Position numbers and translations under genes: made by a program
Shown: one piece after another, positions 6,844-15,539 of the stretch
Layout: the number at the start of each line of letters is the position of its first letter
Position numbering within the stretch: position 1 is the stretch's first letter
Notes under the pieces: generated by a model
Database searches by the model: none
What the model saw: the letters and a program-made list of their open reading frames with translations, nothing else
What the model was told of the DNA's origin: nothing
NCBI GenBank assembly: GCA_012517475.1
Contig: JAAYUV010000065.1
Location: 1 to 42,079 of the forward strand
DNA length: 42,079 bases
Source of the DNA: Peptococcaceae bacterium
Lineage (GTDB): Bacteria > Bacillota > Desulfitobacteriia > Desulfitobacteriales > Syntrophobotulaceae
Reading direction: 5' to 3'

Positions 6844-7200
6844 TTATACCACCTACATGTTATAACAATTATTGACCAGACAAGTATACGCAATTATTTT
6901 TTTAAAAACAAGTACCTTTCATACTATTTAAAATAATAAGCTCAGGAAAAATAATTCCCGAGCTTACTTTTGTTTGCTGATTTCTAAAAGGCAGTTTATA
7001 CATTTTATTTCCATATAGTATTCTTCATATATATGGAAATACCTCCCATTTTCTTGAAGTTTTTCCCTTTTTTACATACTCCAATATAATCCTATAGTTT
7101 TAGGACAAATTATTTCTTTAAAAAAGGAGAAAAAACGTTAAGCAGGAGTAAGGAAACAGCTGACAGCGAATTTTTTTGAAGGAGATTGGCTATTGTCCGT
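6844..7200. other. Intergenic region with terminator and an 11-bp inverted repeat
   Basis: I see no gene here. It contains a bidirectional hairpin at 6937-6966 and a second perfect inverted repeat (7007-7017 with 7030-7040, 12-nt loop, TATATGGAAAT arms) with no T tail, which may be a protein-binding site or an RNA hairpin. Ribosome-site-like AAGGAG sequences at about 7124 and 7181 (plus) are not followed by any frame of useful length. Confidence 0.5.
6937..6966. terminator. Terminator hairpin after the DUF4153 gene
   Basis: Arms 6937-6948 and 6955-6966 pair at 11 of 12 positions. T-rich flanks on both strands make it plausible in either direction; it would insulate the DUF4153 gene from marR. 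Confidence 0.6.
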
Positions 7201-8979
7201 TTATTGAGGTATACCGAATAAAACAGTTGCGGAATAATCAACACCCGTATCTGTTCCTGTTCCTAAAGTCATATTTACATTTTGAAGAATAACCTTCAGC
7301 TTATACCGGTTTTGTGCAACATCCAGTGTCATTTTTTCAGCCGGCATAGCTTCTTTGGGGGTATTCCCGCTTCCGGCAAGGCCTTTAACGAAATCGTATA
7401 GTCCGGTTCCAATCAGTTCAATTCCTGATGAGTTTTTGACGGATATTCTTACTTCCTCATTCGATATCCTGTTCACAGTAAGGATGTAATCAATTCCTTT
7501 TACATTAAACGTAACGGGAGTTGATTCCGGGCCATTCTTATACCGGTTAGAAAAAACCTGGACGGAAATATCGTATCCGGAGATAATCAAAGGTTTTTTC
7601 ATATCCGCATTGGCACTGAAATAACGGCTGTTTAATTCTGCGTTAAGACCCCCGTAAGTCGGTTCAAAGCCAAGGACGGCTTTCATGTCTCTGTACATTC
7701 TAAAGTCTTCCGGGAGCCATTGAATATATTTTAAAGAGCTGCGGCTTTCCAAATAAGAAAGGATATTTGTCGTTTCAACTTTGGAATTTTCTTGGATATC
7801 CGCCTTCGGAGTCAATTTCCCGCCGGCAAGAATCCCTTCTGCCTGCAGAATTTTTTCTACCCTACTGATTTGGCTGGAACGCGATACCGTGAAAGCATCC
7901 ATGGGAGGTATCACGGAAAAAATGGCAAAACCTGCTGCCAATAAAGCAATATATTGATTCTTTGACACGGGCTTTACGCTGAGCAAAATGCCGATCACAA
8001 TCGAAAAAATCCCAAACAGAGCCACATAATAACGCGATTCTGTGACACCGTAGGCACGGAGTCTTATTGCTACGGAGATCATTTGCATGATCACGATCGG
8101 GATCAGTGCCTTCGGGAAAATCTTCCGGTAGAGCATAGCAAAGCGGTTCTCAAGCAAACTGGCAAGTACGAAGATTAATAATCCTGCAGCGGAGTAAACC
8201 AAAACCATCGGGCCAAGCTGCCCTGAAGGCCAGCGGAAAGTTACAAGTATTTTGATAAAGTAAGCCAACAGTACCAGCGTATAAGTGGCAACCAACGGAA
8301 TTGCAATATAAGAAACCAGGATTTCCAGAAACCTGGGGTAATTACTTGCTGAATTCATAGCTTCTAAACCTAAGTCGTCTTCAAAGTTGAACTTGGGCAA
8401 CAATGACATGTAATACAAAGGGGCAAACATTACCCAGACAACCGTCATCATATAAGGGTAGGCATCGTTATTTACGTGGAAGAGCAAAATATCCACGGCA
8501 GCAATAATTGCCGCAATTCCTGCCGACAAAACACCGGAATAAAGTGCGGAGGTAAAAACAGATTTGAAGTGAATCAACGCAACTCTATTAAAATCTGCTT
8601 GATTTTTAAAAGAAGGAACCCAGAGTGCGGCACAGATCAGAGCAAATACTGCAACAAAAGTCCGTACCGTAATTTCTGCGCGGATTTCAGGTGCCGGCCA
8701 TAATATCATAAAATATCCGACAGTAAGCAGGATGGAAATTCCGTAAACCATCAACCTCATTTTCCATAGTTTCTTGAATCTTTCCATGGAAAATTGTGCA
8801 GCCATACCCAAAATGGCGCCAACCAAAAATGTGAACATCAATTTTTGTATTACCAGGGACGGCGTTCTATGGAGGGAAATCATGTAACAAATCAGTACCG
8901 TAGCACCGAGAAGGCTCACTACAGTAAGAGGGAATCTTAATACCGCTCCGGACATCCCTTTTAATAATTGAAGAATCAT
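7201..8979 (-). CDS. DUF4153-type multipass membrane protein, 592 aa
   Basis: A polytopic membrane protein. Roughly residues 1-370 hold about ten to eleven hydrophobic segments, followed by a soluble C-terminal domain (about 375-592) that begins with a RSSQISRVEKILQAEGIL segment and ends in beta-rich sequence. This two-part build, and the ESRYYVALFGIFSI region, match what I know of DUF4153/DUF4173 proteins of Firmicutes; no function is established. Start is uncertain: the ATG at 8979 has no ribosome site, and a strong AAAGGAGG lies 24 nt upstream followed by a 9-codon TTG frame whose TGA overlaps this ATG. It is divergent from the DUF4474 gene. Confidence 0.75.
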   Translation of the reverse strand: MILQLLKGMSGAVLRFPLTVVSLLGATVLICYMISLHRTPSLVIQKLMFTFLVGAILGMAAQFSMERFKKLWKMRLMVYGISILLTVGYFMILWPAPEIRAEITVRTFVAVFALICAALWVPSFKNQADFNRVALIHFKSVFTSALYSGVLSAGIAAIIAAVDILLFHVNNDAYPYMMTVVWVMFAPLYYMSLLPKFNFEDDLGLEAMNSASNYPRFLEILVSYIAIPLVATYTLVLLAYFIKILVTFRWPSGQLGPMVLVYSAAGLLIFVLASLLENRFAMLYRKIFPKALIPIVIMQMISVAIRLRAYGVTESRYYVALFGIFSIVIGILLSVKPVSKNQYIALLAAGFAIFSVIPPMDAFTVSRSSQISRVEKILQAEGILAGGKLTPKADIQENSKVETTNILSYLESRSSLKYIQWLPEDFRMYRDMKAVLGFEPTYGGLNAELNSRYFSANADMKKPLIISGYDISVQVFSNRYKNGPESTPVTFNVKGIDYILTVNRISNEEVRISVKNSSGIELIGTGLYDFVKGLAGSGNTPKEAMPAEKMTLDVAQNRYKLKVILQNVNMTLGTGTDTGVDYSATVLFGIPQ

Positions 8980-9202
8980 TTCTTTAATGCGTTTGATACC
9001 AATTCCTCCTTTAGAAATATGTAGAGGCGTTCTTCATCCCGGATACCAAAAAAAACCTTGTGTAGATAAGTATAGCATTTTTCTGCTTAGTATTCCTCTA
9101 ATACCAACGATAAAAAATCACAATCAGGGTGGAAACAAAGGTTCCCATGATTGTCCGTCCGACATAAAATATACCAAAAAATGGTAATAAGGAGAGATTA
9201 AA

Positions 9203-10258
9203 GTGTCATTCTTGAATAATACGAGAGTAACGAATGGCATCATGACACTTTGGGGAGAAGACCTTTGGAGACCTGACCCCGGAAGACTTTTCCCTGAAGA
9301 AATAATACTGAACCCAAACGGAAATATTCCTAAAGAGCAAAGTCCCTACTCCGGTGAAGATGCAAAGAATATTTCCGAGGGTACAGAATCCGAAATAGAA
9401 GAAACGGGCATTGAACAGCTGGATGAACTCGCTGAACTAACCGGTTATTCTTATGATCCCGAACAGGACATCTTTATTTCCAATATCAGACCATGGCAAA
9501 GGTATATCGGTTATTGCCGGCTTTATGACGAATTCGCTGCGCCTACCGGTATGATCATTGATTGTGATGAAATTTACTTTGAGTATCAGGATAAACAATG
9601 GATGATCGGTTTATGGAAAGGCCAGTATGATATGGTCACCGGCGGAGAGATCGGGTTTTACAAAAATGCTCTCAAATTCAATATTCCGGGTATTCCGAAC
9701 GCCCTATTCTATAATGCAGTTGACGATGAAGACATGTTAGAAATGTCCTATGTGTTAAAGAAGAACGGAAATGTTTTATTCACCAGAAAAGCGAAACACT
9801 GGTGGTTAACCGGGTTTAAGCCGGGAGAGTTCTCAGAGCCTTCCGAATTGTCAATGGACATCAGCATCACCTTAAAGGATATATTCATGACAAATGCCTT
9901 CCTGGCAGGGATGAAGAAAGCAGGATATCAAACTGAAGAACTATTAATAGACGGCAATACGGTCAGCTTTACGTTTGATGCCCCACGTACCCGTCAACCC
10001 TGGACACGAAAGAAAATAACAGATCGGATCATTCAAAGAAAGAATAAATTCTTATGTGATAAGTATCAGGAATTAACAGGTTCCCACAATACAGTCCAAG
10101 AGAAAATCAGAGCCATTAAAGAACAAGATCAGGAGATTTATCAAAAAGTTAGAAAAATGGGCAAGATGTCATATACTCTTGAGGGTTGGATTACTGTGAT
10201 CGCAGCTCTCTTCGTCTTGTATTATCTTGGGAGCAGTGTTCAGCGTGAAAATCCTTAA
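9203..10258 (+). CDS. DUF4474 domain protein with C-terminal membrane anchor, 351 aa
   Basis: The central part (residues about 70-270), from the YSYDPEQDIF segment through the tryptophan-rich KHWWLTGFKPGEFS to SITLKDIFMTNAFLAGMKKAGY, matches the DUF4474 family as I recall it; no function is known. The first 70 residues are acidic and low in complexity, and a coiled-coil-like Lys/Glu segment (about 285-325) leads to one hydrophobic helix at residues about 328-346, so the protein is probably tail-anchored with the bulk in the cytoplasm. Start is GTG, chosen for AAGGAGA 7 nt upstream. An imperfect TACCA/TGGTA dyad lies at about 9172-9186, overlapping the likely leader. Confidence 0.7.
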   Translation: MSFLNNTRVTNGIMTLWGEDLWRPDPGRLFPEEIILNPNGNIPKEQSPYSGEDAKNISEGTESEIEETGIEQLDELAELTGYSYDPEQDIFISNIRPWQRYIGYCRLYDEFAAPTGMIIDCDEIYFEYQDKQWMIGLWKGQYDMVTGGEIGFYKNALKFNIPGIPNALFYNAVDDEDMLEMSYVLKKNGNVLFTRKAKHWWLTGFKPGEFSEPSELSMDISITLKDIFMTNAFLAGMKKAGYQTEELLIDGNTVSFTFDAPRTRQPWTRKKITDRIIQRKNKFLCDKYQELTGSHNTVQEKIRAIKEQDQEIYQKVRKMGKMSYTLEGWITVIAALFVLYYLGSSVQRENP

Positions 10259-10280
10259 CCTTGATACCAGCAAGTATTAA

Positions 10281-10301
10281 CGACCGGCAAAGAGCCGGTC
10301 G
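10281..10301 (+). terminator. Hairpin after the DUF4474 gene
   Basis: A perfect 8-bp GC-rich stem (10281-10288 with 10294-10301, 5-nt loop) follows the stop by 22 bp. The T run is weak, so efficiency is uncertain. Confidence 0.5.
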
Positions 10302-10337
10302 CTTAAATCAAATACAATAAATCTTGATGTGACGATG

Positions 10338-11102
10338 TTATTTTTGCATTCCGGTATAAATCAGAATCGCATCCCTCAGAAATGCAGCCGCACCTGGCTG
10401 CTTTTCATCATAATAGGCTGTAAACCTTGGGTCATCGACATACATCTGTCCTAGCCCCGCATGGGCTTCTTTACTGTAGCTGTCCCAAAAATAACACAGC
10501 CATTGGCGGTGGAGCTCTGCAGCTTTTTGGGCTAGTTCACCTGAAGGATCCCCGGTTTGAAATGCTGCATAGAGTGTTTCCATCACCTGCTCAGATAACC
10601 GGGTTACTTCATCATATTGCTCAGGAGTCATTCCCTTTACTTTGGCGTTTGATTGATTTACGGCTTCTTCCCCATACTTTTCACGTATTTCCTTACCGTA
10701 TTTCGCCTCATTTTCATCTATCATTTTCTGTTTAAAACCTTCAAACTTTTCTTTATCCGACATGGTTATTCTCCCTTCTGCCTGGGCGATGGTTTTCTCC
10801 ACATTCTTGATGAGGATATCCAATTGCCCCCGTTTTTCAAGAAGCTTCACATGATGTTCCTGCAGTGCTGAAATTCCGTCAAATGAGGATGCAGTAAGGA
10901 TTTCTTTAATTTTGTCCAAACTTAATCCCAATTCTCTGTAAAATAAGATATGCTGCAATCGGTTTACTTCAGCCTGACCATAGATACGGTACCCTGAGGA
11001 GTTAATTCTTGCCGGCTTTAGAATTCCCAACTCATCATAATAACGTAATGTTCTGGTACTGATTCCTGCAATTTGACTTAATTTATGCACTGTATACTCC
11101 AT
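10338..11102 (-). CDS. MerR-family regulator with TipAS ligand domain, 254 aa
   Basis: Residues 1-70 are a MerR DNA-binding domain (YTVHKLSQIAGISTRTLRYYDELGIL), residues about 75-115 the dimerisation coiled coil, and about 120-254 an antibiotic-recognition domain of the TipAS type (EKFEGFKQKMIDENEAKYG, then the EQVMETLYAAF and CYFWDSYSKEAHAGLGQMY segments). TipA-like proteins bind thiopeptides and other drugs and activate their own promoter. A GAGG ribosome site precedes the ATG. The promoter has the 19-bp spacer expected for such control, so autoactivation is likely. No resistance gene lies directly downstream in the same direction, so its targets may be elsewhere or it may act as a drug sink. 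Confidence 0.88.
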   Translation of the reverse strand: MEYTVHKLSQIAGISTRTLRYYDELGILKPARINSSGYRIYGQAEVNRLQHILFYRELGLSLDKIKEILTASSFDGISALQEHHVKLLEKRGQLDILIKNVEKTIAQAEGRITMSDKEKFEGFKQKMIDENEAKYGKEIREKYGEEAVNQSNAKVKGMTPEQYDEVTRLSEQVMETLYAAFQTGDPSGELAQKAAELHRQWLCYFWDSYSKEAHAGLGQMYVDDPRFTAYYDEKQPGAAAFLRDAILIYTGMQK

Positions 11103-11133
11103 GTTTCACCTCAACGTCCGGTAACGGACTGAT

Positions 11134-11164
11134 ACTATAATCATAAACCTTAACGCAGCGTCAA
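11134..11164 (-). promoter_or_regulatory. MerR-type promoter with 19-bp spacer
   Basis: On the minus strand a TTGACG -35 (11159-11164) and a TATAGT -10 (11134-11139) are separated by 19 bp, the overlong spacing that MerR proteins correct by twisting DNA. A TTGACG/CGTTAA dyad overlaps the -35 side of the spacer. Confidence 0.65.
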
Positions 11165-11209
11165 TGTAAAGAGTTATTTAAAAAATTTTTTTACGTTACT
11201 AACCAAAAT

Positions 11210-11243
11210 AAGAACCTTGGGATTATTCTTTCCCAGGGTTCTT
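11210..11243 (-). terminator. Terminator of the methyltransferase gene
   Basis: Thirteen-bp stem with one mismatch (11210-11222 with 11231-11243), 8-nt loop, followed on the minus strand by TATTTT. Confidence 0.65.
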
Positions 11244-11285
11244 ATTGTAAAACTACTGTGTTTGTAATCGTCTGTTTGCATCAAG

Positions 11286-12020
11286 TTAACAAGCAATTTT
11301 TTTATTATTGGCTATGAAGAATACCCGGTGAAACGGAAATAATATTTTACCGTCCTGATTGGCAGGATAATATTTCATGATTTCTATCAGAAGTTCGTTT
11401 TGAAATTTTGTTTTTGACTTTTGATCGGGAAGGCAGTCCAGGTAAGGTTTTAAGCCGGCACTTTCGTACCAATACAAAAGATCTTCAAAACCATCCATGA
11501 CATGATAATACCTTGTTTCCCACAACTGGATGTCGGGTGTAAAATCATACAAAACGTCATAATAGAAATCCGGCGGAAATACCTTATAGGATTCAGATAT
11601 ACCCTTGAAAAATCTTGACCATTTAGGAGTTTCTATCATATCCAGAAGTATTTCATGGATTAACATTTCTTTGACAAACGGAACCTGAACAGCTAGTACC
11701 CCGTCCGGGTTAAGCATAGAGAATAGCTTTGGAATGAGACGATCATTTTGCGGAATCCGCTGAAACACCGCATTAGAAAATATAATATCAAATTTACCCA
11801 AAAAGGATAAGTCTGAAAGCATTGAGGGTGAATTATCTATTCCGATAATGCTGGCATCCTTCCAAAGCCTGGATAAAATATTGGTACTGTTCCCCTGCCC
11901 GCAGCCGATATCCAGGATTTTCTCCGGGTGATCGTGTTCGATGCGCATCGCCAAGTCCAGCGCCGGCATGCTTCGTTCCCTCTCAAATTGCATATAAGAA
12001 TTTTGGTTTAAAACAGCCAT
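11286..12020 (-). CDS. SAM-dependent methyltransferase, trans-aconitate methyltransferase-like, 244 aa
   Basis: A class I (Rossmann) methyltransferase. Motif I, ILDIGCGQGNS, is at residues about 35-45, the acidic residue after beta-2 in IGIDNSPSML at about 59-68, and FDIIFSNAVFQRIP at about 77-90 is motif IV/post-motif. The N-terminal MQFERERSMPALDLA and the C-terminal WYESAGLKPYLDCLP segment are typical of Tam (trans-aconitate 2-methyltransferase), so a small-molecule carboxylate is a plausible substrate. AAGGAGGGG precedes the ATG. It is divergent from a LysR-type regulator with a T-N11-A-like dyad in between, which suggests control by that protein. Confidence 0.82.
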   Translation of the reverse strand: MAVLNQNSYMQFERERSMPALDLAMRIEHDHPEKILDIGCGQGNSTNILSRLWKDASIIGIDNSPSMLSDLSFLGKFDIIFSNAVFQRIPQNDRLIPKLFSMLNPDGVLAVQVPFVKEMLIHEILLDMIETPKWSRFFKGISESYKVFPPDFYYDVLYDFTPDIQLWETRYYHVMDGFEDLLYWYESAGLKPYLDCLPDQKSKTKFQNELLIEIMKYYPANQDGKILFPFHRVFFIANNKKIAC

Positions 12021-12067
12021 ATTAACCCCTCCTTTTCTTTCTTCTTTTATTTTATAAAGAATTTATA

Positions 12068-12093
12068 TATAATTGAAATGCATAATAATTATA
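12068..12093. promoter_or_regulatory. LysR-type dyad between methyltransferase and regulator
   Basis: TATAATT (12068-12074) and AATTATA (12087-12093) form a perfect 7-bp inverted repeat with a 12-bp spacer, close to the LysR box pattern, in the 97-bp divergent region. The AT-richness makes chance possible. Confidence 0.45.
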
Positions 12094-12117
12094 TTTGCCA
12101 TGATTAGAGGTTATAAT

Positions 12118-12999
12118 ATGGATCTGTTTTTGGAACTCTATAAAACATTTTATCTGGTAGCCAAATATGGGAATATATCTGCTGCTGCTCAAAATTTATA
12201 TATTACCCAACCCGCGGTCACCAGAACCATTCAGAAGTTAGAAGAAACCCTGGGGGTCACCCTGTTTTCCAGAACTTCCAGGGGAGTCCGGCTGACGGCC
12301 GAAGGAAAACTTCTTTATCCATATGTTGAAAAGGCGATGCAGGAATTAAGCAAAGGCGAAGAATTGCTGAAGAAGATCGTTCAGAAAGAAAGCGGTAAGA
12401 TCATCATCAGCGTTAGTCCTACCCTATTTAAACACTTTTTGATTCCTAAATTAGAGAGTTATATTAAAGATTACCCGAAAATTGAAGTCAATGTGGTGAG
12501 CAAGACATCCTTTGAAAGTCTCCAGCTTCTGGATGAAGAAAAAATCGACTTATGTATCATAAGCCGTCCTTTGGATTGTTCCAATTTTATTTTTATTGAG
12601 CTTTCAGAAATTCAGGATATTTTTGTCGCCAGCAAAAGCTACCTGGCTTCTATGGAGACATCGGATCTTCTGCGTGAAGGAACATTCATGTTTCTTGAAA
12701 ATGGGAATGTAACCCGTGAATACATTGATAAACATTTGAAAGATATGGGGTTCATCTTTCCGCCGAAAATCGTATTGGGCAACATGGATTTTTTAATAGA
12801 ATTTGCAAAAATCGGAATGGGCATTTCAGCAGTGATTAAAGACTTTGTGCAGCAGGAATTGGCAGAGGAAACCTTGGTTGAATTGTCGATGCTTCCGGCT
12901 TTACCCAAAAGAAGCATCGGTGTGGCATATCCTAAGAACACTGAACTGTCCATTGCCGCCAAAAGTTTTCTTGAACATCTTGTAAAGTTACAGAAATAA
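12118..12999 (+). CDS. LysR-family transcriptional regulator, 293 aa
   Basis: The N-terminal winged helix-turn-helix (residues about 4-63: FYLVAKYGNISAAAQNLYITQPAVTRTIQKLEETLGVTLFSRTSRGVRLTAEG) is canonical LysR; residues about 90-290 form the periplasmic-binding-protein-like effector domain. I start at the ATG at 12118, preceded by AGAGG, since the longer frame to 12073 has no ribosome site and would add a hydrophobic stretch before the helix-turn-helix. It is divergent from the Tam-like methyltransferase and overlaps the convergent membrane-protein gene by 12 bp. The effector is unknown. Confidence 0.9.
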   Translation: MDLFLELYKTFYLVAKYGNISAAAQNLYITQPAVTRTIQKLEETLGVTLFSRTSRGVRLTAEGKLLYPYVEKAMQELSKGEELLKKIVQKESGKIIISVSPTLFKHFLIPKLESYIKDYPKIEVNVVSKTSFESLQLLDEEKIDLCIISRPLDCSNFIFIELSEIQDIFVASKSYLASMETSDLLREGTFMFLENGNVTREYIDKHLKDMGFIFPPKIVLGNMDFLIEFAKIGMGISAVIKDFVQQELAEETLVELSMLPALPKRSIGVAYPKNTELSIAAKSFLEHLVKLQK

Positions 13000-13500
13000 A
13001 AACGAGTATAGATTATTTTTTCTTATACCGGCCAAAGGACTTGTCCTGATAAATAACCAAGCAGCAAAGCTCCACCAGCCTAAAAAAATAAAGTACGCAG
13101 GGACAGGATATAACCACGGTACAAAATCGTATTGATTCACATTATGTACTATATAAGCATATCCAACGCTATATCCTGCCCAGGTAGCGATATAGGGGTA
13201 TAAAAACCGGGGTTGTGAGGGCAAAAAGTATAGAAAAATCATAACCGTCATCGTCCAGCTTGGCGGGGATAAGGCTATTTGGCCTAAAACGTTGAATATC
13301 CCATGATTTTTAAACCACATGATATGAAGGAGATTTTGCATCATGCCAACGACGATAATATCGCCCAACCCGCCAATTAAGAAACCGTAAATAAAGTAAT
13401 TTTTATAATCCTTTTTTGGAATGAATATGAGCGTTAGAATAAAAGTCATCGCTAAAAAAACAGGATAAAAAAGATAAGTAATGATTGGTGAGCCAGGCAT
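12988..13500 (-). CDS. Uncharacterised integral membrane protein, 170 aa
   Basis: About five hydrophobic helices are visible (residues about 8-26, 34-54, 65-92, 98-118 and 130-152), with short polar loops rich in Trp, Tyr and Pro and a basic C-terminal tail, so the cytoplasmic end is probably the C-terminus. It is reminiscent of small CBO0543-type membrane proteins but I do not recognise a firm family. A GGGGAGG site lies 12 nt before the ATG. It overlaps the end of the LysR gene tail-to-tail and is not obviously in an operon. Confidence 0.65.
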   Translation of the reverse strand: MPGSPIITYLFYPVFLAMTFILTLIFIPKKDYKNYFIYGFLIGGLGDIIVVGMMQNLLHIMWFKNHGIFNVLGQIALSPPSWTMTVMIFLYFLPSQPRFLYPYIATWAGYSVGYAYIVHNVNQYDFVPWLYPVPAYFIFLGWWSFAAWLFIRTSPLAGIRKNNLYSFLFL

Positions 13501-13592
13501 ATGAATGAAATCCTCCCCAACGTAATTCTACCGTTAGTTTTAACAGAATAACGTTTTATATGAATCTCATCCATAACAAATTTTCTTATCTG

Positions 13593-15437
13593 TTATTTTA
13601 ATTGAGCAATTCTGTCTGCCAAATCATTCAAATAGATCCATCGGTTCATTTTTTCTGCAAGCGTTTTTTCCAATTCCTCTTTTTCTTTTACTAATTCTTC
13701 TAAACGCAAATAGTTGCTTGCTTCCATTTCAATCGTATTTTCTACTTGGAGCAACCTGTCTTCAAGTTCAGCGATAAACCCTTCAATTTCTTGAAACTCT
13801 ATTTGTTCTTTATAAGTAAACTTTAGTTTTCTTATCTCATCAGTTTTATCGTCAGGATTTTCACTTCTCGCAGGGATATCTTGGCCTGGGTTATTTTTCT
13901 TATTCGGCGATATCTTTTTGTTCTTTACTTTCGCTGTTTTTTCCGGATTGGCTTGAGATGAAACGGTTTGAAGGTAATCTGAATATCCTCCAAGATAGGG
14001 TTTTAACGTTCCGTCCGCTTGAAAAACGAAAACGCTGTCTACCACTTTATCCAGGAAATAACGGTCATGGGATACAACAACGACAGCCCCCTTAAAATGT
14101 TCTAGATAATCTTCCAGAATGACCAGCGTTTCAATATCCAAATCATTGGAAGGTTCGTCCAAAAGGAGGATATTGGGGGCTTCCATAATTACTCTGAGTA
14201 AAGAAAGCCTTCTTCGCTCACCTCCTGATAGTTTGGATATGGGATTCCACTGCAATTCGGGCGGAAAAAGGAATTTCTCCAGCATTTGTGAAGCACTCAA
14301 CGATCCGTCTACTGTTTCAATGTGTTCGGCAATCTCTCGGATATAGTCAATCACCCGGACAGACGTATCCATTTCTTCACTTTCCTGCGAGAAGTATCCG
14401 AGTTTGACAGTATCCCCTTTCACTACTGTTCCGCTGTCCGGTAAGATATCGCCGGTAATCATCTTCAGTAAGGTTGATTTGCCGCAGCCATTTTTACCAA
14501 TAATCCCTAGCCTCGCATCGCGGAGAATAATATGTTCAAAGCTCTGAATTAACGGTTTTCCACCAAAACCTTTAGATATTTTGTTTATCTCTATGGTTTT
14601 TTTCCCTAAACGCGAGGAGATCGAATCAAGTTTTAACTTTTCTCCGACGACAGGTTTTTCCCGTTCGCTTAATTTTTCGAACCGTTCTATTCTTTCCTTA
14701 CTTTTTGTCCCCCTGGCCCGAGCCCCTCGCATCATCCACTCTAATTCTTTACGATACAAGCTTTTATTTTTGCGCTCAGTGCTCCATTCCATCTCTTCCC
14801 GTTCAGCCTTAAGCTTTAAATATTGGCTGTAGTTCGCTTGATAAGCGTAGAGATTTCCCCTGTTGATTTCAACAATGCGATTGGTTACCCGGTCAAGAAA
14901 ATAACGGTCATGGGTAATCATCAAGATGGCGCCGGTATATCGACACAGGTAATTTTCCAGCCATTCGACCATCTCGTCATCCAAATGGTTGGTTGGTTCA
15001 TCACAAATAAGGATGTCACTTGGATGGATCAGGGCCCTTGCGACGGCAACCCTTTTCTTTTCTCCCCCGGATAAGACACTTACATCCTGAGAAAAATCTG
15101 TTATTCCCAGTCTGGTTAGTATAGATTTTGCCTCATACTCCATCCGTTCTGTCTCATCCAAGGAAGCTCCCTTGCATACTTGTTCCAGAACTGTAAGATT
15201 CTCTTCAAAAACGGGATTCTGTGGCAAATACGCGATTTTTATTCCCGAAGCGCGGGTTATGGTTCCGTTGTCAGGGGTTTCAAGTCCTGCGAGGATCTTC
15301 AGGAAAGTGGATTTCCCGGCACCATTTACGCCAATAACACCGACTTTATCTCTATCGCTTACATAAAGGGAAATGTCTTGAAGCAATTTCTTTTCACTGT
15401 AACTTTTGCTGATTTTTTCCGCCGACAACAGGATCAA
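13593..15437 (-). CDS. ABC-F ATPase, Uup/YfmR-like, 614 aa
   Basis: A cytosolic ABC-F protein: two ATPase domains, no membrane part. Domain 1 has Walker A GVNGAGKST (about residue 37), signature LSGGEKKRVAVARAL and Walker B ILICDEPTNHLD; domain 2 has GKNGCGKST (about 315), LSGGERRRLSLLRV and LLLDEPSNDLD. The linker between them (about 220-280) is the basic P-site tRNA-interaction motif, and residues about 510-614 form a Lys-rich tail plus coiled coil, the C-terminal domain typical of Uup/YfmR. Family members act on stalled ribosomes. Start is uncertain: TTG at 15437 lies 7 nt after AGGTG; a GTG at 15452 is the alternative. It stands alone. Confidence 0.85.
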   Translation of the reverse strand: MILLSAEKISKSYSEKKLLQDISLYVSDRDKVGVIGVNGAGKSTFLKILAGLETPDNGTITRASGIKIAYLPQNPVFEENLTVLEQVCKGASLDETERMEYEAKSILTRLGITDFSQDVSVLSGGEKKRVAVARALIHPSDILICDEPTNHLDDEMVEWLENYLCRYTGAILMITHDRYFLDRVTNRIVEINRGNLYAYQANYSQYLKLKAEREEMEWSTERKNKSLYRKELEWMMRGARARGTKSKERIERFEKLSEREKPVVGEKLKLDSISSRLGKKTIEINKISKGFGGKPLIQSFEHIILRDARLGIIGKNGCGKSTLLKMITGDILPDSGTVVKGDTVKLGYFSQESEEMDTSVRVIDYIREIAEHIETVDGSLSASQMLEKFLFPPELQWNPISKLSGGERRRLSLLRVIMEAPNILLLDEPSNDLDIETLVILEDYLEHFKGAVVVVSHDRYFLDKVVDSVFVFQADGTLKPYLGGYSDYLQTVSSQANPEKTAKVKNKKISPNKKNNPGQDIPARSENPDDKTDEIRKLKFTYKEQIEFQEIEGFIAELEDRLLQVENTIEMEASNYLRLEELVKEKEELEKTLAEKMNRWIYLNDLADRIAQLK

Positions 15438-15486
15438 GGAAAAGCACCTCACCTATCTGTAACATCCGTATTTTGATATTATAGCA

Positions 15487-15539
15487 TAAAAAAAGAACTG
15501 CCGAGGAGACTACCCTGCCGACAATTCCCTGTCAGTTCT
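15487..15539 (-). terminator. Terminator overlapping the end of the DUF4139 gene
   Basis: On the minus strand AGAACTG (15533-15539) pairs with CAGTTCT (15494-15500), followed by seven T. The upstream arm lies inside the last codons of the DUF4139 gene. Confidence 0.55.

Noticed and set aside
7120-7200. Ribosome-site-like AAGGAG sequences suggesting a small plus-strand gene
   Set aside because: Neither is followed by a frame longer than a few codons from an ATG, GTG or TTG.
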